Shown here in pieces: positions 21,992-31,373 of a DNA stretch of 35,117 nucleotides. This DNA comes from a virus. The stretch lies in IMG/VR virus record IMGVR_UViG_3300007734_000619, positions 1 to 35,117 of that record; one strand, given 5' to 3'. The notes below the pieces were generated by a model that had not been told where the DNA came from, did not search any database, and saw nothing but the letters and a program-made list of their open reading frames with translations. A program made the position numbers and the translations under genes. Position 1 is the stretch's first letter. Each line of letters opens with the position of its first letter.

Positions 21992-23551
21992 ATGCCACAG
22001 ACCATACAAGTATTCACGACCGCTGCGCCGGGGTTTTTCGGGTTAAATACCCAAGACTCCCCGCTAGACTTGGCGGCGGGATTTGCTTTGGTGGCAAACA
22101 ACTGCATTATTGACCAGTACGGGCGCATCGGATCTCGCAAAGGCTTCGCAAGGCTGAATTCTTCTACAGGCACTCTGGGCGCCAACGATATAGGCGTCCT
22201 GCACGAGCTGGTGCAGTCAGATGGCACTCTGACTATATTATTCGCTGGCAACAACAAGCTGTTCAAGCTGGACGGCAGCAATGCCTTTGTTGAGCTAACC
22301 TACGGTGGCGGTGGCACTGCGCCGACCATTACGGCGAGCAACTGGCAGTGCGCCTCACTCAACGGCATAACCTATTTCTTCCAATCTGCTCACGATCCGC
22401 TGATCTACGATCCTGCGGTTAGCGTAACGACCTTCCGGCGCGTGTCCGAGAAAACAGGATATGTAGGAACGGTCCCGAGCGCAAACATCGTCCTGAGCGC
22501 GTATGGTCGGTTGTGGGCGGCAAATACGGCTAGTGAAAAAACCACCATCTATTTTTCAGACCTGCTGTCCGGCCATATCTGGTCTACCGGCACGGCCGGC
22601 AGCTTGGATGTCAGCCGCGTTTGGGCGCAGGGTTCAGACGAAATTACGGGTTTGGCCTCGCACAATGGCTTTCTGTTTATCTTTGGAAAGCGCCAAATTC
22701 TGGTCTATTCCAACGCCACGAGCCCGGCTAACATAACCTTGAGCGACACGATTGTGGGCACGGGTTGCTTGTCGCGCGACAGCATCCAACCGATTGCAAC
22801 CGATGTGATCTTTCTGTCAAATACCGGCGTTCGTTCACTGCTACGCACCGTTTCTGAGAAATCGTTGCCGTTCCGAGATTTGTCAAAAAACGTCCGTAAT
22901 GACGTGATGGGCCTTGTTGCCAGTGAAGACTCTGCCGCAATCAAATCTGTCTTTTCCGAGCGTGATGCCTTCTACCTTTTGAATTTGCCAGCGTCAAAAA
23001 AGACGTATTGTTTCGACACCAGAGGCCAGCTTGAGGACGGTTCATCACGCGTTACGACGTGGGATTCAATTGAACCGACTTCGCTGTTGTCGCGTCGTAA
23101 CGGCGACCTGTTATTCGGCAAAAACGGATATGTCACCAAGTATTCCACTTTCCAAGATAACGCTTCCAGTTACAGGATTCAGTATTACACCAATCACGCC
23201 GATCTCGGAAACCAATCACAAACGTCTGTTTTAAAACGCTTGGCGATTGTGGTTATCGGTGGCACAAATCAATACATCACATTCAAATGGGCATTTGATT
23301 TTTCGTCAAACTACCTTTCTGCAAACTCATTCATACCAACGCAGGGGGTGTCGAATTACAACGTGGCCGAATACGGCGCAAACGGTAGCCCACTGGCTGA
23401 ATACGCGGATGGCGTGGCGCTGCAAACGCTAACGATTAGCGCCAGCGGCACGGGTAAGGTGGTGCAAACTGGCTATGAAGCTGATATTAGCGGCTCGCAA
23501 TTGTCGATTCAGAAGATTGAAATTCAAGCCAAAAATGGCAAATTTACGTAG
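21992..23551 (+). CDS. Tail nozzle / stabilisation protein (beta-propeller type)
   Basis: 519 residues, beta-rich throughout. GFFGLNTQDSPLDLAAGFAL (about res 14-33) and NNCIIDQYGRIGSRKGF are typical N-terminal features of podovirus nozzle proteins. Repeated blade-like units include GRLWAANTASEKTTIYFSDL, GFLFIFGKRQILVY and VIFLSNTGVRSLL. It would extend the adaptor ring, close the short tail and anchor the fibres. No enzyme motif is visible. Confidence 0.82.
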   Translation: MPQTIQVFTTAAPGFFGLNTQDSPLDLAAGFALVANNCIIDQYGRIGSRKGFARLNSSTGTLGANDIGVLHELVQSDGTLTILFAGNNKLFKLDGSNAFVELTYGGGGTAPTITASNWQCASLNGITYFFQSAHDPLIYDPAVSVTTFRRVSEKTGYVGTVPSANIVLSAYGRLWAANTASEKTTIYFSDLLSGHIWSTGTAGSLDVSRVWAQGSDEITGLASHNGFLFIFGKRQILVYSNATSPANITLSDTIVGTGCLSRDSIQPIATDVIFLSNTGVRSLLRTVSEKSLPFRDLSKNVRNDVMGLVASEDSAAIKSVFSERDAFYLLNLPASKKTYCFDTRGQLEDGSSRVTTWDSIEPTSLLSRRNGDLLFGKNGYVTKYSTFQDNASSYRIQYYTNHADLGNQSQTSVLKRLAIVVIGGTNQYITFKWAFDFSSNYLSANSFIPTQGVSNYNVAEYGANGSPLAEYADGVALQTLTISASGTGKVVQTGYEADISGSQLSIQKIEIQAKNGKFT

Positions 23552-23560
23552 GAATCTGTC

Positions 23561-24226
23561 ATGTCAAATTATGTTCAAAGCACCAATTTTGCAACTAAAG
23601 ACAATCTGTCACCCGGAGATCCGCTGAAGATTGTCAAAGGCACTGAGATAAATACTGAGTATGCAAATATCGCCACGGCGGTGGCGACTAAGGCTGATCT
23701 GGCATCGCCTACGTTTACCGGCACGCCTACGCTTCCTACTGGAACAATCGCCGTAACGCAAACGGTTGGCAATAGCAGCACGGCCATATCAACCACGGCA
23801 TTTGTTCAGGCGGCAATCGCGCTGCTGTATCCAGTCGGCTCGATATATATCAATGCTACGTCGAGCACTAATCCCGGAACGCTGTTGGGTTTCGGCACCT
23901 GGACGGCATTCGGTGCCGGGCGTGTGCCGGTCGGATTTGATTCAGGGAATGCGCTATTTGATGCGGCTGAAGAAACGGGCGGTAGCGCCAATGCAATCCT
24001 AGTTAGCCACAACCATACGGCTACAGACGCAGGACATGCACACACTACGCCGTTCACTACTACTGCAAACGGAACGGGCGGCGGTGCAGATAGACCTGTC
24101 CAATCCGGAACTACAACAACAAGCACGGCGTTCGCTAGTATTACCGTGTCTACTGAAGGATCCTCTGCTACTAACGCGAATTACCAACCTTACATCACGG
24201 TGTATATGTGGAAACGCACTGTCTAG
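23561..24226 (+). CDS. Short tail fibre with phage collar domain
   Basis: 221 residues. The N-terminal ADLASPTFTGTPTLPTG repeat is a common fibre shaft unit. YPVGSIYINATSSTNPGTLL (about res 91-110), FGTWTAFGAGRVPVGFD and the His-rich SHNHTATDAGHAH (149-161) define a collar-type C-terminal domain like T4 gp10/gp12 tips, where histidines can bind metal. It ends YQPYITVYMWKRT, the usual end of such domains. Probably a receptor-binding or tail-tip fibre. Confidence 0.82.
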   Translation: MSNYVQSTNFATKDNLSPGDPLKIVKGTEINTEYANIATAVATKADLASPTFTGTPTLPTGTIAVTQTVGNSSTAISTTAFVQAAIALLYPVGSIYINATSSTNPGTLLGFGTWTAFGAGRVPVGFDSGNALFDAAEETGGSANAILVSHNHTATDAGHAHTTPFTTTANGTGGGADRPVQSGTTTTSTAFASITVSTEGSSATNANYQPYITVYMWKRTV

Positions 24227-24522
24227 AAAAGATACCAGTTGTAAAAAATGCGTTTTTCATCGTGTATGTAGAAGAAATACCTGGAGCTACATTTATCCAT
24301 ATGGACGTTTTGAAGTGGACTAAAACGATACGGAATGATTTTCTTGCGGCATGGTTTTCATGGGCAAAAATGCAAACTTGTTCTCTCTACTTCATGCCGT
24401 TTATAGACAATAAAAAAATGGCTAAATGGGCTAAATTGTGCAAGTTTGAGTTAGTAAAACATCAACCGTGTTTAGATGGCGTAACACGTAAGCTATATCT
24501 TTGGAGAAACGATCATGGGTGA
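24208..24522 (+). CDS. Unrecognised phage protein, possibly acetyltransferase-like (104 aa)
   Basis: Read from a GTG at 24208 that overlaps the fibre gene; the true start may be later because no ribosome site is obvious. The pattern FIVYVEEIPGATFIHMDVLK, LAAWFSWAK, KMAKWAKLCKFELVKHQPCL and RKLYLWRN recalls the C-terminal half of small GNAT-like phage proteins, but no acetyl-CoA loop is clear. The DNA is visibly more A/T-rich than its neighbours, suggesting separate acquisition. It overlaps the next gene by 8 nt. Confidence 0.6.
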   Translation: METHCLEKIPVVKNAFFIVYVEEIPGATFIHMDVLKWTKTIRNDFLAAWFSWAKMQTCSLYFMPFIDNKKMAKWAKLCKFELVKHQPCLDGVTRKLYLWRNDHG

Positions 24523-25600
24523 TCTAGTTGGGGGAGTATTAAATTACTTCGGGGCAAAACAAGGCGCCGACGCCGCACGCGACGCCGCTAATATTTCTGC
24601 TCAAGCGCAACTGCAAGCTGCTCAACTAGCCGCTGCGGAAGCACGGTTTAGACCGGTCGGCGTCACCACGCGGTTTGGGCAATCAAACTTCACCACCGAT
24701 GCGAATGGCCGCGTGTCCGGCGCTGGCTACACGCTCAGCCCAGAACTGAAAGCCTATCAAGATCGGATTATGGGTCTGACCGGCCAAGGTTTAGGCGAGG
24801 CTGAAGCTGCACAAGGCCGATACGCGCCGCTGACAGGTGCTGCGTCCGGGCTGTTCAATCTCGGAGCCGGGTATCTTGCACAGTCACCGGAACAGGCCGC
24901 AGCCCAATATATGCAAAGGCAGCAGGATCTGCTGGCGCCATCGCGGGAACGGCAGTATGCGGGCTTGCAAAACCAGCTATTTAATACCGGACGCGGCGGG
25001 CTGGCCGTCGGCGGCACGGGGTTGCGACCAGGGGGCGGTGGCGGGCTCGGCGCCGCGAATCCAGAGATGGAAGCCTATTACAACGCGCTGGCGCAGCAGG
25101 ACGCCGGGTTGGCCGCGCAGGCGCAGCAGATGGGCCAGCAGCAGACGGCCTTTGGCGCTGGTCTATTCGGCACCGGCGCAGGACTGCTCGGCCAATACAC
25201 CAGCGGCCTAGCCGGTTCCTACTCACCGTTTACAGCTGGCCTCGGCACCGCGCAGACCATCGAATCTCTAGGCCAGGCACCGCTAGAAATGGGCGCGGCA
25301 CTGGGTGGTCGAAACGTCAATGCGACGGGCGCAAATGCGCTGTTTCAGGGCGGTATTAGCGCGGCTAAAACCATGCAGGGGGGAAGCGGCTACAGCCCGG
25401 GGGGTGGCTTGCTTTCCGGTTTAGGCAGTTATGTTTCTAAAAGTGTCCCATCGTTGACTAGTTTGTATAACCAATACCAGCAAAATAATTTGCAACAACA
25501 ATATAATAGAGACGATATGGGTAACGCGTATGAGTCGGGATACCGTGTACCTCCGTATGTCCCTCCACAGGAAATGCCTGGCTTTAGATACGGCGACTAG
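24515..25600 (+). CDS. Internal virion / DNA ejection protein 1 (Ala/Gly/Gln-rich)
   Basis: 361 residues. It begins MGDLVGGVLNYFGAKQGADA and then has a long Ala-rich helix (AANISAQAQLQAAQLAAAEA). The middle (RQQDLLAPSRERQYAGLQNQ, LFNTGRGGLAVGGTG) and the Gln-rich helices match the smallest of the three-protein ejection sets of podoviruses. Such proteins sit inside the head and are injected to form a channel across the cell envelope. It is followed by two larger proteins of the same style. Confidence 0.72.
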   Translation: MGDLVGGVLNYFGAKQGADAARDAANISAQAQLQAAQLAAAEARFRPVGVTTRFGQSNFTTDANGRVSGAGYTLSPELKAYQDRIMGLTGQGLGEAEAAQGRYAPLTGAASGLFNLGAGYLAQSPEQAAAQYMQRQQDLLAPSRERQYAGLQNQLFNTGRGGLAVGGTGLRPGGGGGLGAANPEMEAYYNALAQQDAGLAAQAQQMGQQQTAFGAGLFGTGAGLLGQYTSGLAGSYSPFTAGLGTAQTIESLGQAPLEMGAALGGRNVNATGANALFQGGISAAKTMQGGSGYSPGGGLLSGLGSYVSKSVPSLTSLYNQYQQNNLQQQYNRDDMGNAYESGYRVPPYVPPQEMPGFRYGD

Positions 25601-25611
25601 GAGATTAAATC

Positions 25612-26964
25612 ATGGCAGAGAGCGCAATTGCCGGACTGTTCCAGACACCGGAAATGTATCAGCAGGCGCAGTTACAGCGGCAAGAGCAAGAGGCCGCAAA
25701 CTACGCGCAGATGGATCCCATGCAGCGGGCTTCCTACGGCACCTTTAGAGCCGGCCAGCAGCTCGGCGCGGGCATCGGGCAACTGTTCGGCGTGCGGGAT
25801 CCGCAACTGCAAAGAATTACGCAGCAGCAGCAAATCCTTAGCAAGATAGACCAAAACGATCCTGAGTCTATCGCCAAGGGCGCGCAAATGGCCGCGCAGA
25901 TGGGCAATAACAGTCTGGCGGCGGCGCTGGCTACCCGCGCGCGGGAAGCCCTCGCGTCATTAGCATTGACTCAGCAACGGACGGAAGAAAAGAAAACGCC
26001 GCAACTGCGTAATGCGGAATCAATAAGCGCGCTCGAGGAAAGAATAGCGCGACTTAATGCGTTGCCAGAAAACACGCCGGGGCGTGCGGCGGCGTTGACA
26101 TCGTTTAAAGGTCAGCTTACAAACTTGCAAAGTTTGACCGGCAAAAACGCGCCGGCTGAGCCGGAAAAAATACGCTTGGCAAAAGAACTTGCAAGTTTGA
26201 CGGGTTTCCCCGAAGGTTCGCCGCAGTACAATGCCGAATACGCAAAAGCCTTTAACCGGCTGGCGTATGGCGCCGATAAGTCCGTGCGGTTTGGTGTAGA
26301 GCGCGAATCTATTTCGATGGAGTTATACGGTAAACCATTTGCCGACCTAACCCAAGCCGAAATTGTAACCGTCAATAAGCGCGCGGAGGCATCAGCAACA
26401 GGTAGAAACAAAGTTACGATAGAAAATATCCTACCCGGCGTAAAAGGCTTAAAAGATGTGCCGGGCTTGCGGTCGGCAATTATTGCTACGGTTAAACCGT
26501 TTAGGGATATCGTCAATACCACAGACCAAGCACTCCAGGCCGTAGAGGACTCAATGACGGAGGGAAACTACATCTCGTTTAACGCCGCGCGGTCGCAATT
26601 AGCCAAGGCGCTATCGGGTAGCGATGTGAGTTACCGGGAAATAAAAGGCGCGGGTGGCGACCCATCAATTTTTGGTGGCTTGCTAGACGCAACATCTACG
26701 ATGTTTACTGGAACACCTACGCTCGACACGCAAGCAAAAATTAAAAAGACACTGCAAGCCATGCGTTTGGTTGCGTTGAAGAAAGGCTCTGCGGAGGTAG
26801 AAGCGCAACGTAAACTGGCCGAACGGTCTGGATTCAACGCTGACGATTTTGCGGCGGCATCTGATATCCCCGAATTTAGGCCGCCGGCGGCTGGTGGTGG
26901 CGCGGCGGCGGGGTCGTTAATAGACCAAGCAAAAGCCGAGCAGGAAAAACGTCGGCAAAAATAG
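25612..26964 (+). CDS. Internal virion / DNA ejection protein 2
   Basis: 450 residues. The N-terminal MAESAIAGLFQTPEMYQQAQ, Gln/Glu/Ala-rich helices, QQLGAGIGQLFGVRDPQLQR and a long helical middle (ALEERIARLNAL) are typical of injected core proteins. A basic C-terminus ends QEKRRQK. No lytic transglycosylase motif is seen. AGGAG at about 25600 sets the start. It is paired with the genes before and after as one ejection module. Confidence 0.72.
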   Translation: MAESAIAGLFQTPEMYQQAQLQRQEQEAANYAQMDPMQRASYGTFRAGQQLGAGIGQLFGVRDPQLQRITQQQQILSKIDQNDPESIAKGAQMAAQMGNNSLAAALATRAREALASLALTQQRTEEKKTPQLRNAESISALEERIARLNALPENTPGRAAALTSFKGQLTNLQSLTGKNAPAEPEKIRLAKELASLTGFPEGSPQYNAEYAKAFNRLAYGADKSVRFGVERESISMELYGKPFADLTQAEIVTVNKRAEASATGRNKVTIENILPGVKGLKDVPGLRSAIIATVKPFRDIVNTTDQALQAVEDSMTEGNYISFNAARSQLAKALSGSDVSYREIKGAGGDPSIFGGLLDATSTMFTGTPTLDTQAKIKKTLQAMRLVALKKGSAEVEAQRKLAERSGFNADDFAAASDIPEFRPPAAGGGAAAGSLIDQAKAEQEKRRQK

Positions 26965-26984
26965 ATAGTTTCTAGGGGCTTATT

Positions 26985-29633
26985 ATGGCGCTTGATTTAT
27001 CAAAATTATCTGATGTTGAATTAGCCGCTATTGCATCCGGCGATTTGTCCAAGTTATCTGATGCTACGCTTGCGGCAATAGCTGGCGGCGCTCAGCCCGC
27101 AGCGCCTAGCACCGGCGCGGTGATTATGGAGTCGCTACGCAAAGGCATCACCAATATACCAACGTATACCAGCGCGGTTCTTAGTGGTTATGGCGCCGCT
27201 GTTGCGCCGCAATTTGGCGGCCCGCAAACCGACGTGGTTAAGGCAATGGAAAGCGCCGGCGCTGCGGTTCGTGATCCGGCTATGCGGTTTCTCGGCAGCA
27301 CCGGCGCGGAGCCTACTACGACGGGCCAACGTATTATCGCGGGCGGTGCGGAAATGGTTTCCGATCCCTCGTCATATCTGTTTGGCCCACTGGCCGCGAC
27401 GAAACGGTTAGGTATGTTTGGTCAGGCCGCGATGTATCCGGCTGAACAGGCCGTAGTGGGCATGGGTGGTCAAGCTGGCGCTATCGCGGGGCAATACGCG
27501 GGCGAGAAAGTAGGCGCGCCCACCATCGGCTCAGTGGTGGGCGGCTTATTGGGTGGCGCGGGTAGTGGTTATGGTATGGGAACTGCGCTAAAAGCGTTGC
27601 CTTTGAGTGGAAAAGCCTATGATGCGTCGGTAAATCTAGTTAAGAAAATCAGGGGCGCCGTGCCGGAAGATGAACTGTTGCGGGACGTAGATAGCCGTAT
27701 CAATAATGTCTTTATCGCGGCGGGTGCGGCAGACCCTAATTTTATGACCGCGCTAGAAGAAGCGGTCAAAGCGCAAAAAAGCGTATCGCTGCGCGCGCCA
27801 GGCGGTGCGGAAGTCAAGATGCCGATCAGCGCGCTGTTGGCAGATAACCCCGTCATCAATACGTTTATACAGAACCTATCATCCCGCGATCCAGTATTCC
27901 GCGCCCAATACGGCTCACAATACGAACTGGCAAAACGGGCGTTGACCGCCAATCAAATTCGGCTGTTTGGCGATCCAACCGCCGTCACGGTCAATCTTAA
28001 ACCCGTCGATATTGCAAAGGCGCAAGTTAAAAAAACGCGCACAATTGACGAGGAAATAGCCAGCCTATCGCGTAATCAAGAAATCGATCCGACCGCGCTC
28101 GGGCAACGGATAGAAGCTCTGGTAACAAAGAAAGAAGATGACGCGCGTAGAGCAGTAACCCCGCTATATACCGAAGCGTTCAAAATCGCTACGGATAAGA
28201 ACGTAGAACTCCCGGCAACGGCGGTGGACGATATCTATAACTTTGTGGCTGGCGCGCAATCATCCGATATCTTTAAGACTTTCCCCTCAATCTACAACCG
28301 CGTGCGGTCAAAATTCCGGCCGGAAACGACTGAACCTAGCGCAATTTTGACCGTAGAAGGACAACCGGTAGTGCCCGGCGGCGTAACCTTTTCGGCAGCT
28401 ACGGTAGAGGATTTGGATTCTCTTAAGAAAGAGATTAACCGCCAGTTACGCAAGACGACCGAACCGGCGGATATACGGCTGTTGAGTGAGCTAAAGAAAC
28501 GGGTAGGCGGGCATATCGACAGCCTTGACCCCGATTTTGTCACCGCATATCGTAACGCCGATAACGCCTATCTGCAAAAGGTCGGTCTACCGTTCGGTGC
28601 GGATACGCTCAAATTGATTGACCGCAAAAAGTTTGTCGAACAGATCGCGCCCGCGTTGATCGGCAACAAGTCAAACGTGGTGCAATTTTTAGAGGCCACT
28701 GGCGACGAAGGCATGCGGGTTACGCGGGACGCTTTCGTAGATAGTTTCAGCAGGGCCGCGCTCAAGAACGATGTGATCGACCCCAAAGCGGCAAACAAAT
28801 GGCTTGATAAAAATAAGGGCGGCGTGTCGTTGATACCTGGTCTTGACGACGAGTTGCGGGCTAGTGTCGATAACGTCCAAGCGTTGCTTAACTACAAGGC
28901 GCGGCTTAACGAGCAATTCAAACGCGTCGCTGGCGACCAGATCATCAGCAGCGAAGGACTTAAAAGCCCGCAAGAACTGGTGTCTAAAATGTATGGCGAC
29001 GTAGACTTTACGAACAAGTTTATGAAGCAATACGGGGCCAATAAAGACGCCGTTAGCGCAGCACGGTCGTTCATGCTGGATGATATCGTGACCTCTGGCG
29101 ATCCGATTGGTTTGCTAAACGACCGCAGTAAGGCGGCGGTGTTCAACCGCGTGTTTGGGCCTACCTATGCCGCAAAAGTAGCTGACTTCGCTACTGTGTC
29201 TAACCGGCTACAGCGCGATATTACCGACGTGTCTTTCCGTGGCGAAACGGTGCCAAAAACGCCGATTGAAGCGTTGACCGGTATACCGCCCGAGCAAATC
29301 ATTTCGCGTATCTACAATCCGGTGTCGGGCGTTACCTACGCTATAACTTCGTTAGCCAGCAAATTTTGGGCAAAGAAAGCCTCTGAAGCAACGGAAGCAC
29401 GGTTAAAAGAATTGCTGCTAAATCCAGCAGATGCAGTAAAGGTTTTTGCTGCCGTTAAGCCCCGCATAGATCAGCTAGACCGCGCTAAGATCGACGAGGC
29501 TATTGCCGTCGGCAAGAAATACGGCATCCAGTGGGTCAAAGACGCCGTTGACGATATTAAATCCGGCGCCGCGCGTGGGGCGCTACAAGCCCAAGGACAA
29601 CCCGCCCCGCAACAAGAGGAAGTCACCCAATAA
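26985..29633 (+). CDS. Large internal virion / ejection protein 3 (882 aa)
   Basis: The N-terminus carries two copies of an LSKLSD-x-xLAAIA unit (about res 5-33). Next is a Gly/Ala-rich region with GQAGAIAGQYAGEKVGAPTI and SVVGGLLGGAGSGYGMGTAL (about res 160-205), which could insert into membranes. The remaining 650 residues are helical and charged without an enzyme signature. Size and place at the end of the structural run fit the largest core protein of the ejection apparatus. A transglycosylase domain, found in some relatives, is not visible. Its TAA overlaps the next ATG. Confidence 0.7.
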   Translation: MALDLSKLSDVELAAIASGDLSKLSDATLAAIAGGAQPAAPSTGAVIMESLRKGITNIPTYTSAVLSGYGAAVAPQFGGPQTDVVKAMESAGAAVRDPAMRFLGSTGAEPTTTGQRIIAGGAEMVSDPSSYLFGPLAATKRLGMFGQAAMYPAEQAVVGMGGQAGAIAGQYAGEKVGAPTIGSVVGGLLGGAGSGYGMGTALKALPLSGKAYDASVNLVKKIRGAVPEDELLRDVDSRINNVFIAAGAADPNFMTALEEAVKAQKSVSLRAPGGAEVKMPISALLADNPVINTFIQNLSSRDPVFRAQYGSQYELAKRALTANQIRLFGDPTAVTVNLKPVDIAKAQVKKTRTIDEEIASLSRNQEIDPTALGQRIEALVTKKEDDARRAVTPLYTEAFKIATDKNVELPATAVDDIYNFVAGAQSSDIFKTFPSIYNRVRSKFRPETTEPSAILTVEGQPVVPGGVTFSAATVEDLDSLKKEINRQLRKTTEPADIRLLSELKKRVGGHIDSLDPDFVTAYRNADNAYLQKVGLPFGADTLKLIDRKKFVEQIAPALIGNKSNVVQFLEATGDEGMRVTRDAFVDSFSRAALKNDVIDPKAANKWLDKNKGGVSLIPGLDDELRASVDNVQALLNYKARLNEQFKRVAGDQIISSEGLKSPQELVSKMYGDVDFTNKFMKQYGANKDAVSAARSFMLDDIVTSGDPIGLLNDRSKAAVFNRVFGPTYAAKVADFATVSNRLQRDITDVSFRGETVPKTPIEALTGIPPEQIISRIYNPVSGVTYAITSLASKFWAKKASEATEARLKELLLNPADAVKVFAAVKPRIDQLDRAKIDEAIAVGKKYGIQWVKDAVDDIKSGAARGALQAQGQPAPQQEEVTQ

Positions 29634-29854
29634 TGGAAGCCCAGTCCCTAATCAATATCGTCGCGGCGATTGCTGCTTTCTTTGCCGGCTGGATGATAAA
29701 TTCTATTACCCGCGCAATTGAAAAAATTGAGGATAAGCTGAACGCGGTGCCAGTCGATTACGTATCGAAGAACGATTACAAAGACGATCTAAAACGTGTC
29801 TATGAAATGCTGGACAAAATCTTTGCCCGGCTAGACGACAAGGCAGATAAATAA
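29633..29854 (+). CDS. Small membrane protein with coiled coil, lysis-region (73 aa)
   Basis: One N-terminal membrane segment (LINIVAAIAAFFAGWMINSI) is followed by a charged helix (IEKIEDKL) and a second one (YKDDLKRVYEMLDKIFARLD). This layout is common for small phage proteins next to holins and may be an antiholin or accessory lysis factor; no family is fixed. It is coupled to the ejection gene by TAATG. Confidence 0.68.
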   Translation: MEAQSLINIVAAIAAFFAGWMINSITRAIEKIEDKLNAVPVDYVSKNDYKDDLKRVYEMLDKIFARLDDKADK

Positions 29855-29855
29855 A

Positions 29856-30011
29856 ATGGATACTCTAGAGATGTTGGTTAAGGCTTGGCCTATTTTATTG
29901 GCACTAATCACGCTCATTATTGTGTTGTCTAAAATCGACTTGCGCGTGGCTGTAATTGAAGAAAAAGTTAGAACTCTGTTTGACCTCTGGAACAAAAGGA
30001 CGGGTAAATAA
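29856..30011 (+). CDS. Small single-pass membrane protein (51 aa), lysis-region
   Basis: Starts MDTLEMLVKAWPILLALITL, with a membrane helix at about res 10-25, then a charged helix (KIDLRVAVIEEKVRTLFDLW). Its TAA overlaps the holin ATG (TAATG at 30009-30013). A second holin-like or antiholin function is plausible from its place. The start follows the previous stop by one base and has a ribosome site inside that gene. Confidence 0.65.
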   Translation: MDTLEMLVKAWPILLALITLIIVLSKIDLRVAVIEEKVRTLFDLWNKRTGK

Positions 30012-30418
30012 TGTTCCCTCTCGGCGCCATCCTTGATATCGGCTCCAAACTGATCGACAAGTTCTTCCCCGATCCCGCCCAGGCTGAACAGGCCAAATTG
30101 AAGTTGCTGGAGATGCAGCAAACCGGCGCACTGGCGCAGCTCAATGCAGACGTGGCAGAGCAGCACGACCTGACCGAACGCCTTAAAGCCGACATGGGCA
30201 GCGATTCTTGGCTGTCCAAGAATATCCGACCGATGACGTTAATCGCTATCCTGGCCGGCTATTTCGTTTTTGCTGGTCTGTCAGCGGCCAAGATTGAGGT
30301 GAATTCCGAGTATGTGCAGCTTCTCGGTCAGTGGGGGATGCTAATAATGTCTTTTTATTTTGGTGGCCGGACACTGGAAAAGATTATGAATATGAAAGAC
30401 AAGAAAGATGCTAAGTAA
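30011..30418 (+). CDS. Holin, 3TM type (GTA_holin_3TM-like)
   Basis: 135 residues. An N-terminal amphipathic part with LIDKFFPDPAQAEQAKLKLL is followed by DSWLSKNIRPMTLIAILAGY (about res 65-84) and two clear membrane segments. This is the pattern of 3TM holins of phages and gene-transfer agents. It would permeabilise the inner membrane and release the endolysin, encoded next with an 11-nt overlap. Confidence 0.85.
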   Translation: MFPLGAILDIGSKLIDKFFPDPAQAEQAKLKLLEMQQTGALAQLNADVAEQHDLTERLKADMGSDSWLSKNIRPMTLIAILAGYFVFAGLSAAKIEVNSEYVQLLGQWGMLIMSFYFGGRTLEKIMNMKDKKDAK

Positions 30419-30920
30419 CTGGCCGGCATCGCTGGCGCTGGTGCTGAAGTCTGAAGGGGGATTTTCCAACCACAACGCCGACCCTGGCGGCGTGACCATG
30501 CTCGGCGTGACCAAAAAGGTATGGGAAGCGTGGGTTAAGCACCCGGTCGATGTGGCCGAGATGCGCGCGCTGACGCCCGAGCTGGTCGCGCCGCTATACA
30601 AAGCGCAGTATTGGGACGCATGCAAATGCGACGACCTGCCGCGTGGGATCGACTATGCCGTATTTGACTCAGCAGTAAACATGGGCGCCGGCCGGGCCGC
30701 CAAGTTGTTGCAAGCAGCGTTAGGCGTCACGGCCGACGGCATTATCGGCAGGGGGACGCTCGGCGTGGCGGTCAACGCCGATCCTGACGAATTTCTAGAG
30801 AAATTCAGCGCGGCAAAAGAGCACTTTTACCGTGGCTTGCAAACGTTTGACGTATTCGGCAAAGGCTGGCTGCGCCGGGTTGCTGACGTTAAGCAGGTGG
30901 CTGAGGGGATGATTGCGTAA
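30408..30920 (+). CDS. Endolysin, glycoside hydrolase 108 muramidase with peptidoglycan-binding domain
   Basis: 170 residues. The catalytic block SEGGFSNHNADPGGVTMLGV (E16 in EGG, then the DPGG turn) is the GH108 signature. The C-terminal half (AVFDSAVNMGAGRAAKLLQA, LGVTADGIIGRGTL) fits the associated PG_binding_3 domain. It cleaves the glycan of peptidoglycan. No signal peptide or membrane anchor is present, so it depends on the holin for release. Its 3' end overlaps the convergent minus-strand gene by 32 nt, with no terminator between. Confidence 0.93.
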   Translation: MLSNWPASLALVLKSEGGFSNHNADPGGVTMLGVTKKVWEAWVKHPVDVAEMRALTPELVAPLYKAQYWDACKCDDLPRGIDYAVFDSAVNMGAGRAAKLLQAALGVTADGIIGRGTLGVAVNADPDEFLEKFSAAKEHFYRGLQTFDVFGKGWLRRVADVKQVAEGMIA

Positions 30921-31158
30921 CGTCCGGCTCGCCGTAGTCTTTCGCCATTAGCGCATTAACTGCCCAAATATATCGGCGCTCCATTCGCGCCGCATCCTGT
31001 TTAAACTCCATCATCGGCGTTACCAGCCTCTTAAGTTCCAGCAGATGTGCGGCAATGTCCTTCATCTGCTGCGCGTGGTTGAGAACCATCGCTTCAAGTT
31101 CGACAGGATTCAGACGTTTTATATCTTTAATCTGTTCGTATTTATCGCTTGGGTTCAT
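30889..31158 (-). CDS. Hypothetical helical protein (89 aa)
   Basis: Starts MNPSDKYEQIKDIKRLNPVE. Mostly helical and charged, ending in a Pro/Gln tail (QSSPQPPA). Its N-terminus resembles the next gene upstream: both carry Y-E-x-I then KRL, four residues, L, and an MV or LV pair, suggesting tandem paralogues. Coupled by TAATG to that gene. It is last in the minus-strand chain and overlaps the endolysin tail to tail. Function unknown. Confidence 0.65.
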   Translation of the reverse strand: MNPSDKYEQIKDIKRLNPVELEAMVLNHAQQMKDIAAHLLELKRLVTPMMEFKQDAARMERRYIWAVNALMAKDYGEPDVTQSSPQPPA

Positions 31159-31373
31159 TATTTTTCCTTATCCTCAATCTTCACAGACTCCAGAAACTGC
31201 GCCAGCAAATAAACACAAGGCAATATCAGGTCGCGGCAGATAGCATCGTGCACATCTGATTCAGTCATGCTCTGCGCGTAGATTTTAAGCGCACCGATGC
31301 GCTCACTGACCAGCATGTCAAGGTGGTCAAAATCCAGCCGCTTTACTTTTTCAATGTTTTCGTATTCGCTCAT
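31158..31373 (-). CDS. Hypothetical helical protein (71 aa)
   Basis: Starts MSEYENIEKVKRLDFDHLDM. The start at 31373 is set by the ATGA junction and AAGGAG inside the end of the upstream gene; the three-residue longer GTG start is not favoured. Likely a paralogue of the 89-aa gene downstream. Contains two isolated cysteines. No function recognised. Confidence 0.65.
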   Translation of the reverse strand: MSEYENIEKVKRLDFDHLDMLVSERIGALKIYAQSMTESDVHDAICRDLILPCVYLLAQFLESVKIEDKEK

